Shown here one piece after another: positions 23,887-33,536 of a stretch of DNA of 61,198 nucleotides. The stretch comes from Chrysiogenes arsenatis DSM 11915 (lineage in GTDB: Bacteria; Chrysiogenota; Chrysiogenetes; Chrysiogenales; Chrysiogenaceae), in contig NZ_AWNK01000007.1 of assembly GCF_000469585.1 (NCBI RefSeq), positions 218,911 to 280,108 of the forward strand. Reading direction: 5' to 3'. The translations under genes were made by a program, and so were the position numbers. Each line of letters starts with the position of its first letter. Position 1 is the stretch's first letter. The notes under the pieces were generated by a model. The model was not told where the DNA came from. It made no database searches and worked only from the letters and a program-made list of their open reading frames with translations.

Positions 23887-25107
23887 GTGGCGTTCCTGAA
23901 AAAATTATTTGGCCGCAAAGAATCCTCAGAAAAAACGATTCCCGATGAACCTATGGTTCAACAAGAAACGGTAGATGAAATACTTACGGAAGAGGTCGCT
24001 GCTATCCCTGCGACAGAAGTTCCTGAAAGTGAAACAGATCTGGACGCAACCACCAACGCTCAGGCTGTTACCAGCGAACGCGAGAGTGAACCAAGCGAGA
24101 GTGAACCAGTGGTTCCACCATCCATACCGGAGCTGGAATCAACGGACGTGTCGTCCATGGAAAAGCCAGCACGCAGCGGTTTCTTTTCGCGCCTTAAAGA
24201 GCGACTGTCGAAAACGTCAACACAATTGCTGGGGAAACTAGAAACTGCATTTTTAGGGAAGAAGGTGATCGACGAAGATCTCCTCGAAGAAATTGAAGAG
24301 ATCTTTTTGAGTGCAGATATCGGCGTAAAAACGACAACAAAAATTATCGACCGCGTCCGCGAGAGCGTCAAGCGCAGTGCCCTGAAACATCCCGACGAAT
24401 TGAAAGAATTCCTCCGCCAAGAAATTCTGCGTGTGATCACGCTGCCGGAACCGCCTCGTCAGGTCGAGCCACCTGTCAAAGTTGTGCTGGTGATCGGTGT
24501 GAATGGTTCGGGAAAAACCACCAGCATTGGCAAGTTGGCACACTATTACACGCAACAGGGGAAAAAGGTGATACTCGCTGCTGCTGATACCTTCCGCGCC
24601 GCTGCCATAGAGCAGTTGGTGATGTGGGGTGAGCGGACGGGTGTCGACGTTATTCATCACCAACATGGCTCAGATCCATCAGCCGTCGCGTATGATGCCA
24701 CTAAAGCGGCGCTCAGCCGTCGCGCCGACCTTTTGCTGATCGACACCGCTGGACGGCTGCACAACAAAAGCAATCTGATGGACGAATTGCGCAAAATCAA
24801 TCGTATCCTGTCGCGTGACATTCCTGACGCTCCGCACGAAACATGGCTCGTGCTCGACGGCACCAGCGGTCAGAACGCGCTGATTCAGGCACGTCAATTT
24901 ATTCAGACGGTTCCGATTACCGGATTCATACTGACCAAGCTCGACAGTACCTCCAAAGGTGGCACTATCATCGGCATTATTGAGGAACTGAAATTGCCAG
25001 TGAAGTTTATTGGTATTGGCGAAAAAGCCGAAGACCTTCGCCCCTTTGATCCGCAGGATTTTGTCGACGCTATATTTCACGCCAATAAGGAAAACACCCA
25101 TGTTTGA
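23887..25107 (+). CDS. ftsY: Signal recognition particle receptor FtsY
   Basis: This GTPase of about 406 residues docks SRP-ribosome complexes at the inner membrane. It starts at GTG 23887 (CAAAGGAGAATTGCCC upstream; [12 protein letters not shown]), rather than the longer frame to 23842. A Glu/Ser-rich acidic A domain (15-105) precedes the NG domain (about 110-406). G1 is [15 protein letters not shown]2 is [12 protein letters not shown]3 is DTAGRL and G4 is TKLD. The acidic tract is long for the family's range but normal in character. The stop overlaps the queD start by 8 bases. Confidence 0.97.
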   Translation: MAFLKKLFGRKESSEKTIPDEPMVQQETVDEILTEEVAAIPATEVPESETDLDATTNAQAVTSERESEPSESEPVVPPSIPELESTDVSSMEKPARSGFFSRLKERLSKTSTQLLGKLETAFLGKKVIDEDLLEEIEEIFLSADIGVKTTTKIIDRVRESVKRSALKHPDELKEFLRQEILRVITLPEPPRQVEPPVKVVLVIGVNGSGKTTSIGKLAHYYTQQGKKVILAAADTFRAAAIEQLVMWGERTGVDVIHHQHGSDPSAVAYDATKAALSRRADLLLIDTAGRLHNKSNLMDELRKINRILSRDIPDAPHETWLVLDGTSGQNALIQARQFIQTVPITGFILTKLDSTSKGGTIIGIIEELKLPVKFIGIGEKAEDLRPFDPQDFVDAIFHANKENTHV

Positions 25108-25486
25108 ACTCAAAGTAACCAGTGAATTTGCCAGCGCCCATAACTTGCGCTACTACGATGGAAATTGCGAGAACCTGCATGGCCACAACTGGCAGGTTTT
25201 TCTCTATGTACGCGGTGAAACTTTGCAACCAAAGACGGAAATGCTGGTTGACTTTAAGGTGCTAAAACACGAATTGCGCGCGATCATGAAGCACCTTGAC
25301 CATACCTATCTCAACGAGCTTGCCCCCTTTGATCAAGTGAACCCGACCAGCGAAAATCTGGCGCGCTATATTTTTCAGCAAATGTCACAAGCGTTACTCG
25401 ATCACGCTATCGACAACGCGTATGTCTATAAAGTGGAAGTTTACGAAACACCAACCGCTAGCGCCTCCTATATGGAAACACCATGA
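25100..25486 (+). CDS. queD: 6-carboxy-tetrahydropterin synthase QueD
   Basis: This 128-residue enzyme of the PTPS fold makes carboxytetrahydropterin on the way to queuosine. Zinc ligands are His14 (SAHNL), His27 and His29 (LHGHNW), and the catalytic Cys is C23 (GNCENLHG). The later LDHTYLNEL and VEVYETPTASA segments are typical and complete. The start ATG 25100 is inside the end of ftsY. Other queuosine genes are not in view, so the pairing with ftsY looks like transcriptional coupling only. Confidence 0.95.
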   Translation: MFELKVTSEFASAHNLRYYDGNCENLHGHNWQVFLYVRGETLQPKTEMLVDFKVLKHELRAIMKHLDHTYLNELAPFDQVNPTSENLARYIFQQMSQALLDHAIDNAYVYKVEVYETPTASASYMETP

Positions 25487-26322
25487 TGGCCCGTATCGTT
25501 TGCCTCTGTATCGTCGTTGGTCTCCTTGTCTTGCCGGCCTTTTCGCTCGATAGCGAAGGGCAGCGTATTATGAATTTCGCCCGCTCGCTTCAGGAGCAAG
25601 GCGAATATTACCGTGCTATCACTGAATATGAGCGGTTGAAGTCGTACTATCCTGAAGGGGCGCACCTTGTCAGCGCCGATTTTGCGATTGCCGAGTCCTA
25701 TTTTTCCGGTGGTAAAATAGAAGCGGGTCTTGAACAGGCCAAGCGTGTTGTCGAACGATATCCCTCTGATGCGCTTGCTCCCGAAGCGATCTGGCTTGCT
25801 GGAAGTACGCTGTTTAGCCTCAAACGGTACGACGAAACCAAACCGTATCTTGAGTATTTCCTCCATCACTACCCCGAGCACGCTCGGAAACACGAAGCTA
25901 CCGCGATGTTAAGTGCTACCTATCTGGCACTTGGAGAAAGGGAAAAAGCGATAACGCTTGATCCGTTGATGAATCAACATATCAATCAACTGGAGATTCC
26001 GCAGAAGGATGTGCGTACGGCGGGAGTGCTTTCGGCACTCCTCCCTGGCAGCGGTCAAATGTATGCCGAACGGTATATGGACGGCACCATCGCTTTTTTT
26101 TTGAACGTTGCGTTTATAAGTGCTACGGCAGCGGCTATTGAATCGGATAATATTCCGCTCGCGGTGATTGTTGGCTTTTTTGGTGTTGGCTGGTATGGTG
26201 GTAATGTGTACAATGCGATGAACAGTGCACAAAAATATAATCAACGTGCCATCAACAAAGCAAGCCTCGAATATTACCAAAAGAACCGGACACCTTCGCT
26301 ACAGATCAATTTCTCTTTTTAG
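25483..26322 (+). CDS. Exported TPR protein with C-terminal membrane hairpin
   Basis: This 279-residue protein has a signal peptide at residues 1-21 (ends LPAFSLD). TPR-like helices spaced like YbgF/BamD modules run over about 25-155 (EYYRAITEYERLKSYYPEG, SGGKIEAGLEQAKRVVERYP, YDETKPYLEYFLHHYPEH). A segment opening AGVLSALLPGSGQMYAERY at about 183 leads into two hydrophobic helices (about 205-225 and 230-245), recalling DUF5683-like exported proteins. The combination suggests an envelope scaffold, though the actual role is unknown. The start overlaps queD by ATGA. A PAS kinase follows 40 bases later. Confidence 0.7.
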   Translation: MMARIVCLCIVVGLLVLPAFSLDSEGQRIMNFARSLQEQGEYYRAITEYERLKSYYPEGAHLVSADFAIAESYFSGGKIEAGLEQAKRVVERYPSDALAPEAIWLAGSTLFSLKRYDETKPYLEYFLHHYPEHARKHEATAMLSATYLALGEREKAITLDPLMNQHINQLEIPQKDVRTAGVLSALLPGSGQMYAERYMDGTIAFFLNVAFISATAAAIESDNIPLAVIVGFFGVGWYGGNVYNAMNSAQKYNQRAINKASLEYYQKNRTPSLQINFSF

Positions 26323-26362
26323 TCTTTTTTCACCTACCTTAACCTGATGAGTCAGGAGCGCC

Positions 26363-27844
26363 ATGAGTACTATCAATCCGCAGCGATCAGCTTTGTCAAT
26401 TGCCTTCGTCTATCTCCTTGTAGGCGCCCTCTGGATATTCGTTTCGGATAAATTCTTGGAATGGTTTGTTTACGATTATGCGACTGCAAATATCAATACC
26501 GCCATCCAAACGTACAAAGGATTACTTTTTGTTATTGTTACGGCATCCATTCTCTACTTACTTCTTTTGCGCCAGTTTTCAAAAATAAACCAAGAAGCTC
26601 ATGAGCGGCATGTTGCGCAGTGTGCTGCCGCTGAACTTTCAGCCCGCTTACAGCATTACTTGGCGGTGAGCCCGACGCTCTTGTATGTGGTGAAAGTCAC
26701 CGTTGATGGTGCCAAAGTGTTTGATCTCATCAGTCCGAATATTGAAAAAATATTGGGCTATTCTGTCAGTGATGCTATGAAACCAAGCTGGTGGCTGGAT
26801 AATATTCACCCTCATGATCGCGAGAATGTTTTAGCGCGACAGAAAATTCTCTTTGAAAAAGGGTTTTTACGGCATGAGTATCGCTTTTTTTGTAAAAATG
26901 GCGACTATCTCTGGTTTCACGATACTCTGCGTCTGATAAAAAGCGAAGATGGGCAATCGCACCAAATTATCGGGGTATGGATTGATATAACTGATCGTAA
27001 AATAGCAGAGCAAAAGCTGCAGGATACTCTCCTGCGGCAACAATCAGAAATTGATGCTGCCGTCCGTAAATCACAAGAACAGGATATTGTTTTATTTGAT
27101 CAGATCCGTCGCCAGTCATTGATGTCGTTACTGGTGAACTTAGCCCATCAGTGGCGGCAGCCACTGAGTGCTGCCAGTATCATGATTCAGAATATTGAAA
27201 GCGATGTGCTGCACGATGAAATAGATCCGGCGTATGTGTCGCAGCAGGTAGCGTTGGCCATTCAAACACTGGAAAAACTCTCGGGGACATTGACAACGTT
27301 TACGGCACTCTATGAGTCAAGTGATAAGGCGACCAGTATAGATTTTATCGAATCCATCGATATTGTCATGAGCATTGTCAACGCTAAAACACCTGCGATG
27401 GCGGCGGTACGGCTCCATCAAGAGGTTGCGCCTGATATTCAACTGTTTGCCTATCAGTCTGACGTCGTTGAATGTATTGCCGAATTTTTCTTGAACGCCA
27501 GTGCGATCGCTCACGAACGGGGAAGAGGCACCGTTCATATAACGCTTCGTGTGCAGTGGGAAGATGACGCCAAAACGCGTATTCGCATCACGATTCTCGA
27601 TGATGCTGGCGGAATCCGCCCAGAAATATTTGATCAGCTATTTGTTCCATATACCACAACCTATTTCAAATCTCAGAATAAAGGGTTGGGGTTGTATACG
27701 ATGAAACGGATAATCGAAGAGCGCTATCGTGGAGAGATTCACTGCAAAAACATGCCAGACGGTGCGATGTTTACGGTTGTGCTCCCATCAGAAATGCCAT
27801 TAATGCAACAGGATCAGCCGCAACTTTTGCTTGATGCTGAATAA
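26363..27844 (+). CDS. Membrane PAS sensor histidine kinase (AHQWRQPL type)
   Basis: This 493-residue kinase has two N-terminal membrane helices (about 10-28 and 51-69), a short periplasmic loop and a PAS domain (about 88-215, ending IIGVWIDITDRK). A coiled coil leads to the phosphoacceptor His in NLAHQWRQPLSA (about 270), and an ATPase domain follows (DDAGGI, GLGLYTMKRIIEERY). This H-box replaces the common HExRTPL and is shared with the kinases at 46130 and 58298. No response regulator is adjacent. The ribosome site CAGGAGCGCC is close to the ATG. The 3' end overlaps the convergent HAD gene by 74 bases. Confidence 0.88.
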   Translation: MSTINPQRSALSIAFVYLLVGALWIFVSDKFLEWFVYDYATANINTAIQTYKGLLFVIVTASILYLLLLRQFSKINQEAHERHVAQCAAAELSARLQHYLAVSPTLLYVVKVTVDGAKVFDLISPNIEKILGYSVSDAMKPSWWLDNIHPHDRENVLARQKILFEKGFLRHEYRFFCKNGDYLWFHDTLRLIKSEDGQSHQIIGVWIDITDRKIAEQKLQDTLLRQQSEIDAAVRKSQEQDIVLFDQIRRQSLMSLLVNLAHQWRQPLSAASIMIQNIESDVLHDEIDPAYVSQQVALAIQTLEKLSGTLTTFTALYESSDKATSIDFIESIDIVMSIVNAKTPAMAAVRLHQEVAPDIQLFAYQSDVVECIAEFFLNASAIAHERGRGTVHITLRVQWEDDAKTRIRITILDDAGGIRPEIFDQLFVPYTTTYFKSQNKGLGLYTMKRIIEERYRGEIHCKNMPDGAMFTVVLPSEMPLMQQDQPQLLLDAE

Positions 27845-28427
27845 ATGGTTTGGGGTCAAGAATACCCCAGCCAGCGCCAATAAAGTCAGCACCAGCATTG
27901 CGCGCGCACAAAAGGTCATTGAGCGAATCACCAATATAAACTGTTGCATGGAGCGGAACGCCAAAATGGCTTGCTACTTGTTCTAAAGGGTCGGCTGCTG
28001 GCTTTGGTGCCGTCGTTTCATCAACACAGACCGCAAAATGGAAAAATTTATCGAAGGCGAATTGCCGTGCAATCGTCTCGTACTTGAAGCGCATATTGTT
28101 GGTGACAATTCCCAGCGGTACAGTATTGACAAGTGACTGGAGTATTTGCGGTACGCCATCATACCAGCTCATGAAGTGTTCATACTTTTGGTACTGGGCA
28201 TACCAGTAAAGAATGGCGGCATCGAGATCGCCTTGATACCCGAGATGGCGTAACGTCTCGCGTCCCGGATACCCCATTGCCCGCTGCAATTCGGCCTCAT
28301 TCAACTCACGACCAATCAGATCGCGCGCGGTATCAGCCAAAGAGTGTAAAATCACTTTATGGCTGTCGATCAGCGTTCCATCAACATCAAAAACAATGGC
28401 TTGATAGTGGGGCTGGTGACTATGCAA
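27771..28427 (-). CDS. HAD-superfamily phosphatase (phosphoglycolate phosphatase / PpaX-like)
   Basis: This 218-residue enzyme shows motif I VFDVDGTLID (nucleophile and acid/base Asp), motif II IVTNN, motif III Lys in TTAPKPAADP and motif IV YIGDSLNDLLCA. A helical cap of the Gph/PpaX type lies at about 20-85. The substrate could be phosphoglycolate or another small phosphate ester. It starts 8 bases inside the end of the PHP phosphatase gene and its last 74 bases lie opposite the PAS kinase end. Confidence 0.88.
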   Translation of the reverse strand: MHSHQPHYQAIVFDVDGTLIDSHKVILHSLADTARDLIGRELNEAELQRAMGYPGRETLRHLGYQGDLDAAILYWYAQYQKYEHFMSWYDGVPQILQSLVNTVPLGIVTNNMRFKYETIARQFAFDKFFHFAVCVDETTAPKPAADPLEQVASHFGVPLHATVYIGDSLNDLLCARNAGADFIGAGWGILDPKPFIQHQAKVAADPVALMAFLMGAQP

Positions 28428-29232
28428 GGGGGATAAGCTCCCGTTGTCGCTTGGTAAATTTCACCACATGCCGAAATCCGTAGGAAAGTGCCAATTGCCG
28501 TGCCATTTCGAAGTCTTGGGCAATATTATTCGGGTGATGCGCATCGCTGGAGATAATAATTGGCAATTCGTATTTCGCCACCAAACCGAAAATATCGAGC
28601 GATGGGTAAAGCTCTTTGACGGGTTTACGTAAACCAGCGGTATTGATTTCAAAAACGATGTCGTAGTCTTTCATCAGGCGAATCGTGCTTTCGTAGACCG
28701 GCATCATATTGATATGTGGCGAGGGACGATAGCCAAAGACTTTTATGACGTCGAAATGGCCAAGAATGTCAAACATCCGCGAACGGATCGCCATTTGCAG
28801 AATTTCATAGTAGCTGTAGTACGAATCGACCACATCACGTTCATTCCACTCGTGGATGAACTTTGCTAGATCAAAGCCCCAATCGTCAATCCAGTGTACA
28901 CTGCCAATGATATAATCCCACTCCACACTGTTAAGGAATTGTCGAATCCCACTCTCTTTAGAAGGGACATAATCCATTTCGATACCGAGCTTCACCTGCA
29001 ATCCCAGAGCTTTAGCTTGTTCTACGCAACTAACATATTGATTAAGGTCAAAATCGTGTTGATTCCCCCACTGGGTTGTCAGTAAATTGCGAGCTTGCAC
29101 AAAACGGTATGCATGGTCGCTAAAACCAATTTCAGAAAGCCCGTGCTCCATTGCCGTTTTATGATAAACCTTGACCCACTCGACATCGTACGGGCCACTT
29201 TCAAGGTGTGTATGATAATCATGGAGTTGCAT
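28420..29232 (-). CDS. PHP-family histidinol-phosphatase (HisJ-like)
   Basis: This phosphatase of about 270 residues has a PHP metal site. Motif marks are LHDYHTHLE near the start, GFSDHA, GIEMDYV, GSVHWID, FDILGHFDVIK and the late SDAHHP, which supply the His/Asp/Glu ligands for three metals. HisJ removes phosphate from histidinol phosphate in some bacteria. I use the ATG at 29232 (MQLHDYHTH); the ATG at 29241 is three codons earlier. The gene lies 98 bases after the RND pump gene and next to the HAD gene, both downstream of the gdh operon. Confidence 0.85.
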   Translation of the reverse strand: MQLHDYHTHLESGPYDVEWVKVYHKTAMEHGLSEIGFSDHAYRFVQARNLLTTQWGNQHDFDLNQYVSCVEQAKALGLQVKLGIEMDYVPSKESGIRQFLNSVEWDYIIGSVHWIDDWGFDLAKFIHEWNERDVVDSYYSYYEILQMAIRSRMFDILGHFDVIKVFGYRPSPHINMMPVYESTIRLMKDYDIVFEINTAGLRKPVKELYPSLDIFGLVAKYELPIIISSDAHHPNNIAQDFEMARQLALSYGFRHVVKFTKRQRELIPLA

Positions 29233-29330
29233 ACGTGTCATCCATACTGTAAAGGGACGTTTCGGGTACTCTACACAGAGTTACATGCCAGCAGAAATTA
29301 ACATACAATTGTCATGAGTGCACGGGGAAC

Positions 29331-32300
29331 TCAACGGCTGACCACCGTGCCAACGATTCTCCGGTAGACAATCGGAATGACAAAAAGGGTAATCAGGGTC
29401 GAACTACAGAGTCCTCCGATGACTGCCCGTGCCATGGGGGCTTGTGCTTCTCCCCCCTCGCCCATACCAATTGCCAGCGGTAATAAGGCGAGCATAGTGG
29501 TTGCCGTGGTCATTAAAACCGGTCGAAAGCGCCGCATAGCAGATTTAACCGCTGCGGCGCGTGGTTCTTCTCCCGCTGCCTGCAATTCCATCGCGTGATC
29601 GACAATCAGGATAGCATTATTCACCACAATACCGGCCAGCATCATGAGGCCGATCATCGACTGCATATTTAGCGTACTTCCCGTACCCCAGAGGGCAAAT
29701 ATAGCACCAATAAAGGCCATCGGGACAGAAAACATGACGACAAGCGGCGCGCGCAGTGACTCGTAGAGCGCGGCAAGAATCATATACACGAGCAGGATCG
29801 CCAGAGAAATCATCCCGATCAGTTCACGAAATGCTTTTTGTTGTTCTTTGTAGTCCGACTCAATCGCAGCAGTGTACATGGTAGGAAGTTCGACTTCGTC
29901 CAAAAGCTTTTCAACGTCAGCGCCGATACTGCCGAGGTCACGCCCAGCCGTGTTGGCCAGAAGTGAGAGAAACCGCTGTTGATTGCGGCGCGAAATCAGT
30001 GGTGGCCCTTCGCTTTGGCGCAACTCAATAAGTTCGCGTAACACCACCGTGTGCCCACCATCGCTGGCAACCGGCATGTTGCCGATGCGATCCAGTACTC
30101 CTGTGCCACTCCCGGTCAGAATCAGATAGATGGGAATTTCTTCGCCACGTTGCCGTACCAAGGCGGCTTCGTATCCATCAAGCGCCGACTGGATGACCCG
30201 CATGAGATCAGGCACTTGCACGCCAAGCTGCATCGCACGTTCACGGTTGACCAGTAAGTGCGTCTCGGCGGTCGTGGAGAATTGACCCCGTTCAACATCG
30301 GTAATGCCTGGTACTTTGGTTAATTCACTTTCAATAATGTCGCCCCAGCGCTCCAATGCCGCAATTTCGTGTCCACGAATCACCACTTCAAGCTGATTGC
30401 TATCGCCCGTCGCACCCATGCGGAGGATAAACAACCCTTGGTCGGCACGCGTGCGTACTATCACACCCGCTGGCAGCTTCAACTCACGTCGCAGGTCAGT
30501 TGCGACCTGTTCGCTGCTGCGCTGCCGCTGGGTAGGCGATACCAGAGAAATGCGAAACTCACCGCGCCCATTGAGATCGGTACGAGTCATGTAATCTTTC
30601 ATCTCGGGAATCAATTCTGCTAAACGTGTTTCAATAGCGAGCATATGCGGGTCGAGCGCTTCTATTTTTGTCCCTTGGCCCATTTCAACATTGATACGGA
30701 CGCCACTTTCATCGGCGGCTGGCATAAACTCCCGACCCATCATGTTGGTCAATTGAAAGGCTATAATAAAAAGCACTGCAATGATGGCAAACACCACAAA
30801 ACTGTGCCGTAGCGCTAGATCAAGGAGGAGTTCATATCGCCGTTGTAAGCGGTTAAAAAGCGATTCTAACACGCGACTCCACGCAGGGAGAGTTGTGTGA
30901 TTTTGCCGTTTCCCTTTTTCGCTGGCATTGAATACCGGCACAAGCAGTAATGCGATAAGCAACGAACACATCAGTGCAAAGGCGACCACGTAGGCCATTT
31001 GCTGAAACATTATTCCTGAAATCCCTTCGGCCATAAAGAGCGGTAAGAAAATAACCAGCGTGGTCAACGTACTGGCGATAATCGCTGCCGTGACCGACGA
31101 GGCTCCCCGTGCCGCACTTTCACGCCACGCCAGAGAGGTTGTTCGTCGTATATGGGAAATATTCTCTTGAACAACAATGGAGTTATCGACCATCATCCCA
31201 ATGCCGAGCGCGAGTCCGCCGAGTGTCATCAGGTTAAGGCTCAAACCAGAGAAATAAATTGGAACAAACGTCGCAATAACCGAAACCGGTATGGCGGTAG
31301 AAACGATGAGTGTACTGCGTATTTCGCGCAGGAAAAAGAGGATGACAAAGACGGCGAGCGATCCGCCATACATCATAGAAAAGGTAATATTCGCAATGGA
31401 TTTTTGAATATACGATGAGGTGTCTATCATCGTGACGAGGGTAAATTGCGGGTAGAGCCGATTGATGCTTTCGATTTCTCGTTTGACGTTTTCGGCAACC
31501 TCTACGGTGTTGGTTCCATCTTGTTTGCGTACCGACAGGCGCACTCCGGTTTCGCCGTTAATGCGGGTTCTGCGTGTCTCCTTCTCGTATCCCGACTCAA
31601 TCTGTGCGATGTCTTTCAGGCGAATTGCGTTATTGCCACGGTTGACGATCACCACTTCACCGATATCGTCGAGCGATTCTAGCGCCGTTGGGTAGCGTAA
31701 CTGAAACTCATAGTCACCACGCTCAATTTCTCCAAAAGCATAGCTGCGGCTCGCCTCCTGAATCGCCCGTTCCACATGATTGAGGGTCAGGTTTAATCCC
31801 TCAAGAATCAGTGGGTCGATCTTAACCTGGAATTGGCGTGCCTGTCCGCCCCACACTTCGACACCAGCAACTCCAGGAATCCGCTCCAAACGGGCACCGA
31901 TTTCATCTTCGGCAATGCGGCGCAATTCAGCTGGATCAAGATCGCGCGCGGAGGCTCCGAGAATCAATATTGGGAACGCCGAAACATCGAACTTGCGCAG
32001 TTGGGGGTGATCAGCACTTTCAGGAAGGAATCGGACGGCGCGATCAAGCCGATCGCGAATATCGTTGGCCGCACTATCAAGGTCAGTGCCCCAGGCAAAG
32101 CTCATCCGAATCGAACTGGTGCCGCGAGATGAGGTAGAGTTAATGGTTTCGATGCCGCTGATGATTGAAAGCGAGCGCTCCAGTGGAATGGTAATCAGCC
32201 GTTCCACTTCTTCAGGGCCGGCATCGGAATAGGTGGTGACAACGGTGAGGGTCGGGTAGGTGATATCCGGCATAAGGTCAATCGGCAGGCGATACAATGA

Positions 32301-32381
32301 AAGGAGCCCGAAAAAGACCACGATCATAATCCCCATAATGGTCGCAATCGGGCGACGCACCGCAAGGTGAGAAAGATTCAT
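29331..32381 (-). CDS. RND-family efflux transporter inner membrane subunit (AcrB-like)
   Basis: This 1016-residue protein has the RND duplicated architecture: N-terminal NLSHLAVRRPIATIMG, a large periplasmic loop after TM1, TM2-6, a second loop and TM8-12. TM4 has GLALGIGMMVDNSIVVQENI, so one of the two Asp of the AcrB proton relay is Asn here. TM10 has GLMMLAGIVVNNAILIVDHA. This DN arrangement is seen in many HAE-1 pumps outside enterobacteria. The start overlaps the membrane fusion protein stop by ATGA. Substrates are unknown, and no outer-membrane TolC-like gene follows. Confidence 0.95.
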   Translation of the reverse strand: MNLSHLAVRRPIATIMGIMIVVFFGLLSLYRLPIDLMPDITYPTLTVVTTYSDAGPEEVERLITIPLERSLSIISGIETINSTSSRGTSSIRMSFAWGTDLDSAANDIRDRLDRAVRFLPESADHPQLRKFDVSAFPILILGASARDLDPAELRRIAEDEIGARLERIPGVAGVEVWGGQARQFQVKIDPLILEGLNLTLNHVERAIQEASRSYAFGEIERGDYEFQLRYPTALESLDDIGEVVIVNRGNNAIRLKDIAQIESGYEKETRRTRINGETGVRLSVRKQDGTNTVEVAENVKREIESINRLYPQFTLVTMIDTSSYIQKSIANITFSMMYGGSLAVFVILFFLREIRSTLIVSTAIPVSVIATFVPIYFSGLSLNLMTLGGLALGIGMMVDNSIVVQENISHIRRTTSLAWRESAARGASSVTAAIIASTLTTLVIFLPLFMAEGISGIMFQQMAYVVAFALMCSLLIALLLVPVFNASEKGKRQNHTTLPAWSRVLESLFNRLQRRYELLLDLALRHSFVVFAIIAVLFIIAFQLTNMMGREFMPAADESGVRINVEMGQGTKIEALDPHMLAIETRLAELIPEMKDYMTRTDLNGRGEFRISLVSPTQRQRSSEQVATDLRRELKLPAGVIVRTRADQGLFILRMGATGDSNQLEVVIRGHEIAALERWGDIIESELTKVPGITDVERGQFSTTAETHLLVNRERAMQLGVQVPDLMRVIQSALDGYEAALVRQRGEEIPIYLILTGSGTGVLDRIGNMPVASDGGHTVVLRELIELRQSEGPPLISRRNQQRFLSLLANTAGRDLGSIGADVEKLLDEVELPTMYTAAIESDYKEQQKAFRELIGMISLAILLVYMILAALYESLRAPLVVMFSVPMAFIGAIFALWGTGSTLNMQSMIGLMMLAGIVVNNAILIVDHAMELQAAGEEPRAAAVKSAMRRFRPVLMTTATTMLALLPLAIGMGEGGEAQAPMARAVIGGLCSSTLITLFVIPIVYRRIVGTVVSR

Positions 32382-33535
32382 GGTTGGTTCGCTTTGGTAA
32401 CGGTTACTTTTGTGCCGTGCATCAACCGTTCATGACCGGCAACAATAATTGCACCAGGCAGGTGCGGTTCGCGAATTTCTACCATTTTCCCATCATCGGC
32501 ACCGATCACAATGGTGATAAAGTTGGCATTTTCCTTTTCGGCGTCGTACCAGAAAACCCCTTGTTCGCCATCACGCACTACAAGGGCATTCAGCGGCACC
32601 AATTGGGCTTCAACATCGGTTGTACCGACCCATACGGCTTGAACAAACATCCCGGGTGCAAACGCGCCGGCTTGGTTATCCAGCTCAATCTCAACCCGAG
32701 CATGACGCGATTGATCATCAAATGCGGGTGATTTGCGCTGAACAACGCCCCATGTGCGGATATCGGGACGGTGCGGGTCGATGATTTCGACAGAATCACC
32801 GGGGTTCAATGCGAGGTAATCCGCTTGGTTGAGGGATACCACTGCTGTCAGCGGATTGGCCTGTACTAATGAAAAAATGGCGGTTCCAGCATTGACAACG
32901 CTGCCACGGTTGGCCAGCAAACGGTCGATTTTACGAGGATAGGTTTCATCCCATGTCGCAATAATTTGTGTGTAGCTCACATGCAAACGGGCTTGTTCGA
33001 CTTGTAACTGCTTTTGTTCTACTTGTGCTTGGGCAAGGCGCAACCGCGCTTCTTGCGCTTCCCATTCTGATTTTACCTGATCCAAATTGGCGACCGAGGT
33101 AATGTTTTGCTGCCGTAACGAACGAGCCCGTTCAAGGTTGTTCTGAGCGAGCCGTGTTTTAACGGCAATATCGTCTTTATTGGCAACGGCGATTTTCCAC
33201 TCCGCTTCGGCTTGTGCCAGAGCAAGTTTTTGTTGTTGGTCATCGAGTTCGGCTAAGAGTTGGCCAGACGTCACTTCATCACCGATTTCCACATGCAGTG
33301 TTTGTAAGGTTGATGAAATTCGTGAAGCGATATGGAATCGCTCAGGAGATTCAAGCGTAGCACTAAAAGCACGGTGGGGCTTTATGGTTCCAGTCTTGAC
33401 AGGTGCAACTTCTACGCGCGTTGCGCTCCGTGTGGCGCTGGGTGCTTGACCGGGTTTTGATAGATTTGCCAGACGATCCATGCCGAGTATGACGACAAGG
33501 ACAACTAATACCAATACTGCGATATTCTTTTTCAT
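32378..33535 (-). CDS. RND membrane fusion protein (HlyD/AcrA-like)
   Basis: This is a 385-residue periplasmic adaptor from the ATG at 33535 (MKKNIAVLVLVVLVVILG), with a single N-terminal membrane anchor or signal at 4-20. A lipoyl/barrel-sandwich part (FHIASRISSTLQTLHVEIGDEV, and NRGSVVNAGTAIFSLV) brackets a long coiled-coil hairpin (about 105-195), followed by a beta-barrel domain (NPGDSVEIIDPHRPD) and a membrane-proximal end. It pairs with the RND subunit directly downstream. The stop of waaA is one base upstream of its start, so the pump belongs to the same operon as waaA and glnD. Confidence 0.93.
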   Translation of the reverse strand: MKKNIAVLVLVVLVVILGMDRLANLSKPGQAPSATRSATRVEVAPVKTGTIKPHRAFSATLESPERFHIASRISSTLQTLHVEIGDEVTSGQLLAELDDQQQKLALAQAEAEWKIAVANKDDIAVKTRLAQNNLERARSLRQQNITSVANLDQVKSEWEAQEARLRLAQAQVEQKQLQVEQARLHVSYTQIIATWDETYPRKIDRLLANRGSVVNAGTAIFSLVQANPLTAVVSLNQADYLALNPGDSVEIIDPHRPDIRTWGVVQRKSPAFDDQSRHARVEIELDNQAGAFAPGMFVQAVWVGTTDVEAQLVPLNALVVRDGEQGVFWYDAEKENANFITIVIGADDGKMVEIREPHLPGAIIVAGHERLMHGTKVTVTKANQP

Positions 33536-33536
33536 T

